In this document: positions 49,420 through 62,650 of the stretch, piece by piece | Position numbering within the stretch: position 1 is the stretch's first letter | How the letters are laid out: each line of letters opens with the position of its first letter | Assembly: GCA_905250125.1 (NCBI GenBank) | Contig: CAJNOL010001077.1 | Span: forward strand, 1-64,000 | DNA: 64,000 nucleotides | Direction: 5' to 3' | Source of the DNA: Rotaria sordida | Lineage: Eukaryota > Rotifera > Eurotatoria > Philodinida > Philodinidae | Notes under the pieces: generated by a model | What the model saw: only the letters and a program-made list of their open reading frames with translations | Databases searched by the model: none | What the model was told of the DNA's origin: nothing | Made by a program: the position numbers and the translations under genes

Positions 49420-51375
49420 TTTAAATTATAGATACTTTTGTTTTTCTTTTTTTTTTTTTTTGAATTTCAATAAAAAGAATATATTGAATAACAAAAGGGG
49501 AAAAGTATGAATTTCATTTTTTTTTATCTCTAAATAAATTTAATATTATTTCTAATAATAAAAGACATGACAACATACATTGATATGTTTTTATTTATTA
49601 TTAAAACATTTAAATAACATGTGTACGTGATATTCAACTGAACGACAGTCAATATTATCAAGTTTAAATTTAGATAAGAATTATAGTTAAAAATAGAAGC
49701 AAATAAATATGTTATTATTTTTTCTAGATTTATTTATCAGAAAGAATCTTCTATAAACATGCATTCCTCTTTTTATTGTCTTGTAGCTGACTAAAATCAA
49801 CATTTCTTTTTTGTTTTTTTCGTCAACACATAATTAGTATCAAGGTCACAAGAATCTTTTTTTAGTCAGGTATGCCAAAAAAAAACAGCAGGCAAATACA
49901 TTAGGTAGGTCATAATAATATTCTAACCATTTATCATAATTAATATCCTATTCTATCATTGTCATTATGTTGAGTTTCCGTTATTGATTTGTTGTGTCTA
50001 TTTTCTCTTTCGATCAGCTAATTGACTATGAATCCAATTCTCATTATTTTCTTTGTTGATGTCAACAAATAGTGTGACAGTATAACAGAAGAATGTTTGT
50101 TTTTCTTTGAGTTAATCACAATGTATTGTGACAAAGTTATATATATATATATTATATCCACAAAATAAAGAGAAAAAAAAAGAAGACGAAGAAAGAAATG
50201 GTTTATGGTAGAAAACAAATATGCAAGCAAGAAATATTCACTATCAACATCAGAAATGTATGAAGAGCTGTTGAAAGACGAACGACAAGGAAAAAAAAGA
50301 GACTAATAAGTGAATTTTCTTCTAACAGAAACAAAGGACAGGCAGAAGGAAACGTTCTCTTTTTTGTTTCTTTTATTCTCTCTTGCATTCTAATTCTATC
50401 AGTAATGCAAACGTGTTCAATTGATTTGTAATATATGATTTATCATTTGTTCTTTCTTTAAAAAAAAACCAATAGTTAGATAATAATTTTTCTTGTGTCT
50501 TTTATTGAACTAAAAACATATGATTTATCATCTATATAATCATTTTAGTTTAATTCATCTCTTTTATTATACATATTCCTTTCTAAAATAATTGCTGATG
50601 TTCTGTTTATGTCTCATTTATAATTTATTGTAATGTTATCAAGTATTTATTCGTAAATATACCGACCTAATAAGATATGAAGAGTACCGAAATAAATAAA
50701 ATGAGATCTATTATATATTCGTTCGTTTGTGCACCGCACATACATATATATATATTTAGATATATATATATATATAGAACAAGGCGATGAGTTTCGATGA
50801 TGACAATGTGTTATCGATTAAACGATAGAAACATCGGAGAAAAAAAGACGATAGAAAGAAATAGTTGATGCAAAAAAAAGAGAGATTATGGCTCGACTAG
50901 AGTAATATATTAATGGGTGATAGCATCTTATCCAAGGCATTTTGACGTATAAGAACATGACAGAACAAAACAACACAGCAAAACTCAATATAGATAAATA
51001 GACAGACGACAGGCAAAGAAACAGACCGCTTATGAGACAAACTACTACATATAGTGTATAGGAAAAAAAAAATATCTGTCTTTTTTTTTTTTTCTAAGAT
51101 GAATACCAGAGTAATATGACAATTAGGGAACTTATGTTAGCCTTGAAAATATTTTCTTTTTTTGTATGATAGACAGTTTATTTTCCGGTGAGACTGATTG
51201 TCGAAACAATCAAATTGGCGACATAACATAAGTAATATTATCATTTTTCTATTTTTTGCAGTCCTACGTTTGCCTTAAGTCTCTTATGAGAAATGCAAGG
51301 CCGTTAAGTCTTTTTGTTTCTATATTAGACATAATAGATATAGAGAAAAATAAATAAAAAAAAAAAATACCAACG
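49420..51375. other. Intergenic / PKA upstream region
   Basis: AT-rich spacer with TA microsatellites at about 50130-50155 and 50740-50777 and poly-A/T runs. No supported gene. The last few hundred bases should contain the promoter and 5' UTR of the kinase gene. Confidence 0.5.
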
Positions 51376-52876
<1,501 letters not shown>

Positions 52877-54700
52877 ATAATAACAAGAAACAAATTATAT
52901 TGCTAGTTTTTTTTTTTTTTTTTGTATATTGTCAATGTTGCTATTGCTTCATATTGAAAAACAAAACAATTAGTGAAGAAAAAAAAAAAGAAATCATTAG
53001 TTGTTGCTTTGTGCTTTGCTCAAATCTTATGTGATTGATTTGAAAAATATGTTTTATTTCTTATATTAACAAAAAAAGAACAAAATTTTGTCGTGATCAA
53101 AGATTTATTTTGATTATCGGTCAAAATTTTTATAAGAGAAAAAAAAGTTTGTATTTTAATATTTTTATTTTTTCGATCGAGTTCAACTCGTCCGAGTCTA
53201 GAAATTCTTGGTTTTCAGATCTTAACAGTTTACAGGAAAAATTTCAGCCTAATCATGAGTTACAATAACATCAACGGTCAAAAAGTAGATCTTCATGTAA
53301 CATGGATTTCTTCTTGAAATCTAATGATATAGATTTTGGATTGGTTTTAAAATGCAGTCAAGATCTACCGGTACAACTCAATATTCTTGTTTTTTTTTCA
53401 AATAGTCGAAAATAAAATTTCTGGCTTTGCTAAGTTGTTGAATGCAATTTTTAAATCTTTCCGAACTTTGTAAATCGGTCGAGTAATAAAACGGTATAGA
53501 AAACAAATCAGAAAAGAGTATTATCATATTAGACATTGAGGATTATCCAACTGCATTAAAATCGAATTTTTTGACGAAAATCACGATTGCTAACTTTATT
53601 CTCGCGATTGAATACTAATGCTATCAATTTTTGTTTTAATCCTGCATAATTTGTATAAGTAGGACCATTCAATTCAGAAGGGATCTTAAAATAAATAATG
53701 ATATTTTTTGTCTAGGTTAATAATCTTTTTACATATAGATTGGTTCTATATCTTTATAAGGATTTATCTTAATATTTGAGATATTGAGAAAATGAAATTT
53801 ATTTTGTTCCAGTTACTTCACAATGTCAGAGTGTTTGCATTTATGATGTAATGATTGAGTTCTTAGTTTTTTTTTTGTTTATTATTGTTAGTATATGCAG
53901 GTGTAGACTGTTCGTTTCTTTAGTAGATTATTTTAGTTGGCCACTTCTAAAATAATAATATATACAAGTTGATTCATAGATAACTAGACGACAAAAACAC
54001 TCAATATCTTCAGTCTGCTGTCATCAATCAGAATAAGTTTTTTTCTTAGTGAGAGAAAATTTGTCAAAGTTTTTGTTGACAAGGAAATCATCAAAGGGTG
54101 TTATTTTGAAATAGCACTATTGACTTCAATAAAGAAACACATTACTGAACGAAAGTATTTCGTTCTATGGTCTCTACCGTTCTTAAAGCTACACATCATA
54201 TGTATTAATTTAGAAATATAGATCAATGAGATAAGCTGAATCTCGATTGTTTAAGTTAAAGAAGAATTATGATATATGATAGCTTGTCTTATTATGAGTT
54301 CTATAGATCAAGAAGGGAAGAATATTACAACTTGGTCAACTTATCGTTATGTACAATATTCACAGCTTTTGAATGCTTAGATGAAACTCAATAAAATTTA
54401 TAGTGAAAATAGCCGCATTAGTATTTACCTTGTCATCATCCTTGAGATTGATCGAAATGAAAATAATACAATTTATTTCTTAAAATAGTATATTTACCAT
54501 TGAAGTTATTGTAGATTAAAATAGTTTTTCTAATAAAATAAGATGGATTATATAAGAACTGAAAAAAACAAAATTGTCATGTCTATTTTCTTATTAGTTA
54601 AAACTCACCAGAAAGTATATATTTAGTTCGAAGTTTCTATCAAATATCATGCCATGAAAATACTAAAAATACTTTTTTTTTCGAGAAAACTCATCAAAAT
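52877..54700. other. Intergenic, no gene seen
   Basis: AT-rich spacer beyond the kinase gene. No coding exon could be supported. Confidence 0.5.
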
Positions 54701-54704
54701 TTAA

Positions 54705-55370
54705 GAGAGGATTCGCGACACCATCGAGTATCATGTCCATATATGAGGCACTGTGTAAAGAAAAGTTTTCAATTTTTTTCGCTCATTCAGTGCTTCAATA
54801 TTCAAAACCACCAACCTCAAAATTTTAGCTCCTAATATTTTTCCTTTGAAAAGTTAGTCAAGACGAACTTTTAGCACTATCATGACTTTAATAGGAAGAA
54901 ACACTAAAAAAAATGCTCTAATAAAATGATGCCAGGTTACGTCTCAACAGATCACCGAAATTTTTCACATTATATATCAGAAGATAGAGAATTAAAAGCT
55001 GAATAAAATATGCTATTTGAATATAATATAGCATCTGGTAGATCAAGTTTTATAAAGCTAATATTAGTCGAAATCGCGTCCTTTTTTAAATCTAAAGCGT
55101 CCATGTTAACACAATGCGTCTAATACTGTGTTTCAGAATCAGAGAGTTCCAAGCTGAATTTTATATATGTTATGCAACTTTTCATGCTATACAAAATGGT
55201 ATAATCGGGTTGAAATGGAGTTTGCATTCTCATAATTTTTGGTGGTATTTCATGGTTTCTCAATAGAAACGAAATATTTGTAGCAGTTTTCATTTCCGTA
55301 ACACAATTTTAAAGCAAAATAGATATAGTATTCGGAATCAGCGTCAAAAACTGCGCTGATTCACATACAG
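54705..55370. mobile_element. Left arm of TTAA-flanked inverted repeat
   Basis: Begins directly after TTAA (54701-54704) with GAGAGGATTCGCGA and resembles one arm of the palindromic element at 13408-14864. Its first 450 bp pair, inverted, with 62668-63106 at roughly 93% by eye. Unlike the complete palindrome, the arm breaks off about 60 bp before the centre, at a TGTGGG tract. Confidence 0.72.
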
Positions 55371-55563
55371 AGTGTGGGTGTGGGGTGTGGCTTTGGCTTA
55401 AAGTATTATCCACACTCACACCCACACCCACACTCACACCCACACCCACATCCACACACCCAAACACCCACACCCACACACCCACACACCCAAACACACC
55501 CACACACCCAAACACGCACACCCACACCCACACAGCCACCCACACCAACCCACACCCTCACCC
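55371..55563. repeat. Telomere-like tract A: short TGTGGG then long CCCACA
   Basis: GTGTGGGTGTGGGGTGTGG at 55371-55390 is followed after a 19-bp linker by about 150 bp of (ACACCC)n with CACTC and CAAACA variants. TGTGGG is, as I recall, the bdelloid telomere unit. Confidence 0.7.
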
Positions 55564-56351
55564 TCAAGTTGAAAAGATTTGTTTTAAAACACTTACTGTA
55601 TGAAAATCATTTCTTCGTCGAATTTTGGCTATTTCCGCACATTTTTACGATCAAAGTGCGATGCTATTGCATAGATATGAAGTCTAGATTATGGTATTTA
55701 TTCAGCCAAAAGTTGAGGCCATTTCCTAATATTTTTAGTGAATGAGAGTCTTATGTAAGACCAGATGATGATTGGCTCACCATTCCTCGTCATTACAAGA
55801 TTTATCGACGATATTTTCAGCGAAGATTGGGGTACAGTGGGGCTATATATGCTGAAAGTTTCAGCTTGTTCTGCTGAGATTTCACCAAATAATTAGCCTA
55901 TTATTTCAGTGATTGCATAATCACTGATTATTTAAACCTTGATTTTTATATAAAAATGTGCCCCCTATAATCTTCTATCGATTGCTGAAAACCGCAGATC
56001 GCTATGACTTTTCGTTCGAAAACTATAAGCTTTTTTCCAGGTGCCTTCTTTTAAAATTCCAATAGTAGAAAATAATAGTTTTTTTCTGTTTTGATATACT
56101 TATAGTATATTTCGCATAATATCATGAGATTTATCGATCTCTGTAACAGATATTTCAATTTCATCTTCAAGTTTAAACTAAAATCATTCAAAATTTTCTG
56201 TACATTTTTTTATTAAAACAAGATTTCAATAACTAAAGGAAATTTTATGTTTTAAAATAAGTCAGTGATCATCATATTTAATATACTTGAATAATAATAA
56301 TAACATACAATACAATAGTGTTTTGTGTTCTCAATGATAACTTTCTATTTT
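55564..56351. other. Spacer between telomere-like tracts, no gene seen
   Basis: Unique-looking AT-rich sequence with no supportable exon. Confidence 0.45.
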
Positions 56352-56548
56352 TGGGGTGTGGGTGTGAGTGTGAGTGTGAGTGTGGGTGTGAGTGTGAGTG
56401 TGAGTGTGAGTGTGGGTGTGAGTGTGGGTGTGAGTGCGAGTGTGAGTATGGGTGTGAGTGTGGGTGTGAGTATGGGTGTGGGTGTGGGGTATGGGTGTGA
56501 GGTGTGGGTGTAGGAGTGGGATGTAGGTGTGGATATGGGTGTGGGTGC
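56352..56548. repeat. Telomere-like tract B: TGTGGG/TGTGAG
   Basis: About 195 bp of G-strand hexamers, mixing TGTGGG with TGTGAG and occasional TATGGG. Long frames on all strands here are repeat artefacts. Confidence 0.7.
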
Positions 56549-56569
56549 TCTCTAAAAAAAAAGCTATTC

Positions 56570-56825
56570 TCGAAAACCGGCCGAAAAAGGTTTCCCAGGA
56601 CTCGGAAACCCATTTTTTATCTTCAGAAACTTTTTTAAGGGTTTCCGAATCTGGGAAACCCATTTTTTGGCTCTTGGAAATCCTTAATAGGTTTCATATA
56701 GAGACAAACTCGGAAACCTAAAAGGGTTTCCGAGTCTTCGGAAACCGATAACGGTTTCCGAGTTTGTCCCTATATGAAACCTTTTAAGGGTTTCCGAAAG
56801 CCAAAAAATGGGTTTCCGAGGTTCG
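56570..56825. repeat. GGTTTCCGAG inverted-repeat cluster
   Basis: At least eight copies of GGTTTCC-type words in both orientations. Two arms pair: about 56657-56725 (AAACCCATTTTTTGGCTC... to CAAACTCGGAAACC) with about 56748-56820. The centre holds a small hairpin GGTTTCCGAG-TCTT-CGGAAACC. Flanked on both sides by telomere-like tracts. Confidence 0.65.
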
Positions 56826-56827
56826 AA

Positions 56828-56970
56828 GGGTGGGTGTGGGTGTGAGTGTGGGTTTTGCTATGGTATACCGCTCACCCACAGCCACCAACGCCCACACCCA
56901 CACCCTACATCCACACCGACACCCACAAACCCAAATCAAAACGCACCGTACCCCGCACCCACACCCAAAT
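56828..56970. repeat. Telomere-like tract C: TGTGGG then CCCACA
   Basis: G-strand repeats at 56828-56852, an 18-bp linker, then degenerate CCCACA repeats to about 56970. Head-on orientation as in tract A. Confidence 0.65.
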
Positions 56971-57086
56971 TCGCATCTATAGGCCTACAACAATCATATG
57001 GATAGTTAAAAACTAATAAGTGCACAAACACAGACTGACGACAGTATATAATGCTCGGTCTATGTCGAAAGTTCACATTTTGTCCG

Positions 57087-58169
57087 TCATGTTTCATGAA
57101 ATTCAATCGTAACACGATGCTTTTCTGAGAGTTCATATTCCGTGTTTTTTGTTACTCGCCGACCTGAATAAATCCAAGTTCGATATAGTAGGACTAAACA
57201 GACTTGGTCCTCGTCATGATAATTCAATCGAAATGTGTTGCGAAGCTGATTAAGTTCTGGATCGAAAGAAAGTGGAGTTAATGGCTTGTACAATTCGTTT
57301 AGGACTTTGGATGGCCCAAGGCTGTCGACGATGTCTTGACTGGTCACAATCCACCCACTAGGACCGATGTCGGATAGTACACTGGATTTGGCACTTTCGT
57401 GAAACAGGCTTCGAATAAAGTCTGTAGCAATACGTGAACGAGGATACGATAGACTATTACGAAGGTTTTGCTCAACGTCAAATGCGTCCCTTTCGTAATC
57501 ATGATGACTACTGTTTCCCACAACAAAATATCGAATCGTATCGGGACTATCACAGATGTTATACTTGCCATTGCAGAGATATCGACCTATGTTCGACATA
57601 ATATCATTGGGACGCAGCCAGATGTTTTTTACAACCCGACTGGCGATTTCGTGCATGATTCTCAGTCTCGACATATTCATACTTAAGCCTTGAATTACGT
57701 ATCGGCCATCCCTGTATTTGACATACACGTTTATTCCAGTATTATTGTCAGATTTTACTTTCAGCTTCAAAGATGTCCTTCCAACTTTGGCAAGCAAAAG
57801 TTTATCCTTACCAGACTTGCCAGGCAGTGGAATTATATTGTTGGATCTATATGAAATGTCATCGAGGGTAAATCTTCTCTTCGTAACTTGAAACACTTGA
57901 AAATATTCCGGATCAAGAACGAGAAAATAAATTAGATGTAGTTCTTTGGGGAAACCAATGAAGTGTGAAGGTATATCTTCCTCTTCAATACTCGATAAAA
58001 CAGACTTTTCAATTCGATCCAGTAAAGGCTCAGAGACAGAGTGCATAAATTCCATTAACGCCCATCTTTTGTTGTTTCCAACGATGGAATCCCATTTGTC
58101 CTGCTTGCTTTTATCAATTTTATCGTCACGAGAGTTCTTCTTCTTAGTACTTTGTTGGTTAGCCGACAT
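57087..58169 (-). CDS. Intronless gene of unknown function, atypical composition
   Basis: A 360-residue frame starting MSANQQSTKKKNSRDDKIDK; the frame is open 56 codons further upstream (to 58337), but this Met precedes the first soluble, charged sequence. After the lysine-rich N-terminus come an amphipathic stretch (ALMEFMHSVSEPLLDRIEKS), IGFPKELHLIYFLVLDPEYF, a basic segment VGRTSLKLKVKSDNN, and a C-terminal block SFDPELNQLRNTFRLNYHDE. No signal peptide or membrane helix is seen. GC is visibly higher than in the neighbouring genes and codon choice is less A/T-biased. With the absence of introns this suggests a foreign or element-borne origin. It lies between telomere-like tracts C and D. 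I do not recognise the family. It could be element cargo, a captured gene or virus-derived; the sequence does not decide. Confidence 0.7.
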   Translation of the reverse strand: MSANQQSTKKKNSRDDKIDKSKQDKWDSIVGNNKRWALMEFMHSVSEPLLDRIEKSVLSSIEEEDIPSHFIGFPKELHLIYFLVLDPEYFQVFQVTKRRFTLDDISYRSNNIIPLPGKSGKDKLLLAKVGRTSLKLKVKSDNNTGINVYVKYRDGRYVIQGLSMNMSRLRIMHEIASRVVKNIWLRPNDIMSNIGRYLCNGKYNICDSPDTIRYFVVGNSSHHDYERDAFDVEQNLRNSLSYPRSRIATDFIRSLFHESAKSSVLSDIGPSGWIVTSQDIVDSLGPSKVLNELYKPLTPLSFDPELNQLRNTFRLNYHDEDQVCLVLLYRTWIYSGRRVTKNTEYELSEKHRVTIEFHET

Positions 58170-58337
58170 TAAGCCGATTTCGAATGAAATTTCTAGAGAT
58201 AAAAGTTTACAATTCAAACTGTTTTTTTCTTTTCTTAGGAGTGGTAAAAAAAAAGCACAAAGAGAAAAAAATGGAATGCTTCTTATTGGTTGAAGGGAAA
58301 TATATGATGCTGCTTCGCGGACGTCATTGCACAACAA

Positions 58338-59300
58338 TTCATTCTCCTCGATACAGAACGAAGATTGTTATCGAGAAACGTTTACATTACTTTTTCTATT
58401 TTTTGTTCTATCAAAGGCAAGCTAAAGATAAAGTGCGACTGAACAAGACTGAATCCGAATATAAAGCACATTGAATGTCAAAAAAAGAGAAGAAAAAATT
58501 ATCAAAAATTTCCAACTATCCCTGTTGAACAACATTGATTGATAAATATATATATCTATTGGTTGCAACGTTCTCTGACCACTTTATTCTTCCAAAGGTA
58601 CGAAGAAACATTATGTAAAAAATATTAAAAAAAACTGCAAATAAGCAAAAGGAAAAGGAAAAAGAAGAAAAATAAGTGAGTGAAGGAAGAGAAAAGAAAT
58701 GAAGAGAACAAAAATGTATCTTGAATTGGTAATCTAATCATGTATTCTGTGACTCAGTAGTGACTATCATTGTGAATGATGTAGGTACTATGTGAAATTT
58801 TCAGAGACATTCTTTAGTAGTTGTTCTTCTGTTTTCTCTTTGAATCTTCTACTCGTCAAACCTCCTCTGCGTAACGTCAACTCTTGTTTAGCTTCCTTTT
58901 GCGGTTGTTGACTCTTTTTGTTATGATTTCATTCCTCTTTTCTCCACTTGTCGCCCTGTCTTTTCTTCTTCGGATCTTTTTTCCTTAATTTCTTTTTCTC
59001 TGTTTTCTCTTCCTTTACCCATGGAAAAAAAAGATAAAAAAAAATGGACGAGAACGCGTTGTTGAAATAAAAGATCGCGTACGTGTGGGTGTATCAGATT
59101 GGAACCTAAGTTTTGCACGTTTTCTTGTCTCACCAAAAAAGTGCCCTGTCAGATCAGGTGATCTATTCAGCATTGAGAAACCAAGTATACTATGTTATAG
59201 AGCAAGGTAAGACGCGTCGAATGGTATATAGTAAATCTTGTTTTCATAAGATTTCGAAGGAACTACAGTCAAATTACTGATAGATGACCAGATATCGAAA
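58338..59300. other. Intergenic, no gene seen
   Basis: Spacer between the unknown gene and tract D, with purine-rich stretches at about 58620-58710. The open frames are low-complexity. Confidence 0.45.
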
Positions 59301-59369
59301 GGGTGTGGGTGTGGATGAATCTTCGCGAGAAGATTCACACCCACACTCACACGAACACCCACATCCACA
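59301..59369. repeat. Telomere-like tract D, hairpin form
   Basis: GGGTGTGGGTGTGGA is followed by TGAATCTTCGCGAGAAGATTCA, then CACCCACACTCACACG and more. The G-strand and C-strand arms join through a perfect palindrome centred on CGCG. Confidence 0.7.
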
Positions 59370-59629
59370 GCCTTTACTAGCAACTCGACTTTATCGATTA
59401 ATGTTTATCTCGCATCTTTTTATGTTTCTAGAAAAATATTCAATTTATACGAAGATCAAATTACTTTTGTAAAACAAATCAAATATACCAGGACATGTTT
59501 TCAAACTCTTAATTTCTATCGCATATAAATCCAAAACTTCATATCAATATCAAATGTAGTTCTTATGTTAATGTAATAGTGTAGATGACTTTCATTTATT
59601 GCAGCAGATGAATTACTATATGTGTATGA

Positions 59630-59698
59630 GGGTGTGGGTGTGGGTAATGGTACGTGAGTATGGGTCTTCTCTTGATCCACACAGCCACATCCACATCC
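59630..59698. repeat. Telomere-like tract E: TGTGGG then CCACAT
   Basis: G-strand repeats at 59630-59645, with more degenerate ones to 59664, then a short linker and degenerate C-strand repeats at 59676-59698. Same head-on order as tracts A, C and D. Confidence 0.6.
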
Positions 59699-60024
59699 TT
59701 ATTACTCGCAACAAACAATAGATATCTTTATCACTTGCACATGTAAGGTCTGTTTACTATGAATAAATCCTTCGCTATCTACCTTTGTTGTACTGATAAA
59801 CATTAAAAAAATGATTCGTTTTGTTTGAGATATCTACAGAGTTCCTATAGATATACTGATAGGTTAATGATATGACATCGCATAGTTTTTTTTTCTTAAC
59901 ACGTCGAGAGTGTGTATGGAAATATTATCTCTGGTATTCATTTTAATGATAAACTTGAAATTTTTATTATAATAAAAAAGAGAAATAGATATTCTATGAT
60001 CTTTTTCAATAAATATATAATCAA

Positions 60025-60876
60025 TCAATAGAAAGTTTTGATAATGAATAAAATAATAATCGAAGCAAATTTGATTAATGATGATGATATTGTTTGTTCA
60101 CCACTACTATTAGAATGTAAAAATTTATTAAAATCAAATGAAATATCACTTTTTTGACGAATTTGACGACCAGTATCAAGCGTATTGCAACCTTTTGATT
60201 GACATGCAATAGACCAACTCAGAATACGTGTTTGATCGGTCATATTAAAATGAATTTCATTACTTAAATATCCTTCATATGCATCATCAGTAGAGCAAGT
60301 TGCACATATTTTATCTATTTCAGTTTCAGTTTTAACAGTTGTTAAACATTGTTTACATTTACTTGGATCAATATCAGTAGTTGAACTACAACTTTCATCA
60401 GTTTGATTTATATAACGAAAACACTGATTACCATCAAATGGATTTTCTGGATTAAGAAGACCTTCAAGTTCATTAAATTTGCTACTTAATGACAAAGATT
60501 CTAATATACGTTTGAATACATTTGCATCATTACATCGATCAGTTGAACAAGAATAATATAAATTATGTTGCCTTTGTTGTATCACTCCGATGCCTGACAT
60601 CATAGCCGTAACATCAAGCATATGTTTTGATGACAATGATCTAGTATTATCGGGTTCCATTTTAATTCCAGTCATATTAGTAGTTAAATACCACCTAGCA
60701 TCAATAAAACATCCAATATGATTGGATGTGACTTGACAATTTTGAATTTCCGATGGGATGGTATCCAATGTAACTATGTAATTGTATGTCGAGGGTACGT
60801 TTGAGCAATCATAGCATGATATATTACAAGACACTGAATAGATCAGTGAGAATACAATCGCTGTATGAAATAACAT
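60025..60876 (-). CDS. Ly6/uPAR-like GPI-anchored surface protein
   Basis: Single-exon frame of 283 residues. It opens with a signal peptide (MLFHTAIVFSLIYSVSC), then ISCYDCSNVP and a first cysteine-rich module ending YYSCSTDRCND. A second module starts NQCFRYINQTDESC and ends IACQSKGCNT. The C-x-x-C start and terminal CN pair are the hallmark of three-finger Ly6/uPAR domains. The C-terminus is a serine-rich spacer followed by a hydrophobic tail (SLIKFASIIILFIIKTFY), a typical GPI-anchor signal. Several N-glycosylation sequons are present. Function of such proteins ranges from receptor modulation to adhesion; none can be assigned here. It lies inside the 8.4-kb interval between the inverted arms, but its composition matches ordinary local genes. 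Confidence 0.78.
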   Translation of the reverse strand: MLFHTAIVFSLIYSVSCNISCYDCSNVPSTYNYIVTLDTIPSEIQNCQVTSNHIGCFIDARWYLTTNMTGIKMEPDNTRSLSSKHMLDVTAMMSGIGVIQQRQHNLYYSCSTDRCNDANVFKRILESLSLSSKFNELEGLLNPENPFDGNQCFRYINQTDESCSSTTDIDPSKCKQCLTTVKTETEIDKICATCSTDDAYEGYLSNEIHFNMTDQTRILSWSIACQSKGCNTLDTGRQIRQKSDISFDFNKFLHSNSSGEQTISSSLIKFASIIILFIIKTFY

Positions 60877-61318
60877 TGTTGTTAGATATTTTTTTCTTCG
60901 TGAGAATCCTGATCTATATAAATAAATCAGTTTTCGAACCTTAATTTGCCTGATTGAGACAGGGATGAAAATATATAAATTATTAAACAGGTATCTGTTC
61001 GAGAATTGAATCGTGCGTAAAATAATTTATATGCTGTGTTGATGCAAGTCACAAAGTGAGAGTTAGAGATAACACATGAATGAAATTAAGATTTCAAAAA
61101 AAAGATAAGAACAAAACAAAAAAGGTCATGCTTATAATAATATATTTAATTTTGACTTACAGACTAAAATCTGCTTTTTTTTAGAGTTTGCTTATATGTT
61201 GCTTGAAGACTGGTGATGATATCCGTTCTTCATGAGTTAGAAATTATTATTTAATAAATAAAGAGAAAAACAATATGACAAATAAGAATTTCAGTTATGG
61301 AAATGTTAGAGTTTTCAT
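60877..61318. other. Intergenic, no gene seen
   Basis: Short AT-rich spacer separating the Ly6-like gene from the LamG pseudogene; no exon seen. Confidence 0.5.
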
Positions 61319-62650
61319 CTATAGTGCATATAACACACGTATTTTCGATGTAAGAAGTTTACGATTGTAGATGCGTAATTCATCAACACTATCAGCAAAT
61401 GATCCATTAATGATCGATGTCGATACACAACTGTTATTAGCCAAGAGTCGATTTGCAATAGTGATATAAGCAGGCTGATTAGGAGCATGTATTGTACTGA
61501 CTTGTCCAGATGTAAAATAAATCAATCCATTAACGATTAGATAAATCCCATCATTTACAGCGTATATTTGAACAATATGTGTCCAAACATTTAATGTCAG
61601 TACAGGTTCATAAAACAATTAGATTCTCAAATTTAGCAATAAGTTGACCTTTAGTACTAAATCCAAGTAAGGAATCACACCAATCATCGCCCGTGGATTG
61701 AGTAGAAAGGTGAACTAAAGTACCAATACGATTTAGTGGTTTGATTCAAAATGAAATTGAAAACGATTGATTGGTCATACTCAAAGCTGTAAAACCAAAT
61801 GCTTGAAAATATGCATTTGATGAATTAAATTCAAGAACCTTTGTTTACTCGTTCACTGACAACTGTTTGTCCAATTGCAGATCCATGTAAGAGATTCGAC
61901 CCTGATTCAAATATTAAACTACAATCAAACGAATAATAATTGATAAGACTTGCATGATCTAAAATTTCTTTTGGTGACTTCGCACGATAAGTTATCGATA
62001 CATGATCAATATAACCAAAGAAATAGTTATTAAAAACAGGTATACCTCCAATTGCAGCATTACCGGATTAACCAAAATAGAGATGAAGAGCTGTTGGATT
62101 CAGAATATTTAAGTTTTCTAATATTCCATTCAAATAAACGAATTCCTGTCGAAGATCATAATCATAAGCAAAAGCGACATGATACCACCGATTCATCACG
62201 GGATTAGTAGTTTCTCTTGCATTATCCTAAAAGAAACTCATGTATAACATTATATTTTGTGAAATTCCATAATGAAAGCATTGTCGAGCAATAGCATCAT
62301 TACACTCGCTGAACAGATTCAGAAATGGATTCATGCCATTCGTAAGATAAAACCACAATTCAATCGTAAAACTTCGTCGATAAAAATCAATATACAGTAA
62401 TACATAAGACATAAGTATTATCGAAACCTTGTATAGCTTGACCGTATCTAATGGCCAATGTGACGTCAGTGTTTGATCTGTAGGTAACGAACTTGGACAT
62501 GTTGATTGAACTAAGATGAAAAATAAATGATATTTCATTTTTAGATTATCATCTTACCACAAAATGTACTATTCCAATGAGCTGTCGAATTACATAAACA
62601 TTTACTACATACTAAACAATAAAGACCAATATCTTGTCGACATGCTTCAT
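61319..62650 (-). pseudogene. LamG (concanavalin-fold) domain protein, truncated pseudogene
   Basis: From the 5' side: an EGF/cysteine-rich remnant NEACRQDIGLYC...CLCNSTAHWNSTFC (about 62560-62650), a short intron, then STCPSSLPTDQTLTSHWPLD. LamG-type strands follow: RSFTIELWFYLTNG, FGYIDHVSITYRAKSPKEIL, YYSFDCSLIFESGSNLLHGS, and a second LamG repeat ending SVDELRIYNRKLL. In-frame nonsense codons occur near 62070 (FG-stop-SGNAAIGG) and near 61745 (SFSISF-stop-IKP, TGG to TGA). Frames also change between blocks. Such domains bind carbohydrate or protein ligands extracellularly. The coding sequence is cut off on its 5' side precisely at a TGTGGG tract (62651), so the gene lost its front half by rearrangement. 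Confidence 0.75.

Noticed and set aside
55309..55745. His/Pro/Thr-rich open frames
   Set aside because: They are translations of the telomere-like CCCACA tract and occur in several frames at once.
56278..56663. His/Thr or Cys/Glu repeat proteins on both strands
   Set aside because: Artefacts of the TGTGGG/TGTGAG tract.
57087..58337. Longer start of the unknown gene at 58337
   Set aside because: The extra 56 residues are hydrophobic and AT-rich like spacer; the Met at 58169 precedes coherent charged sequence.
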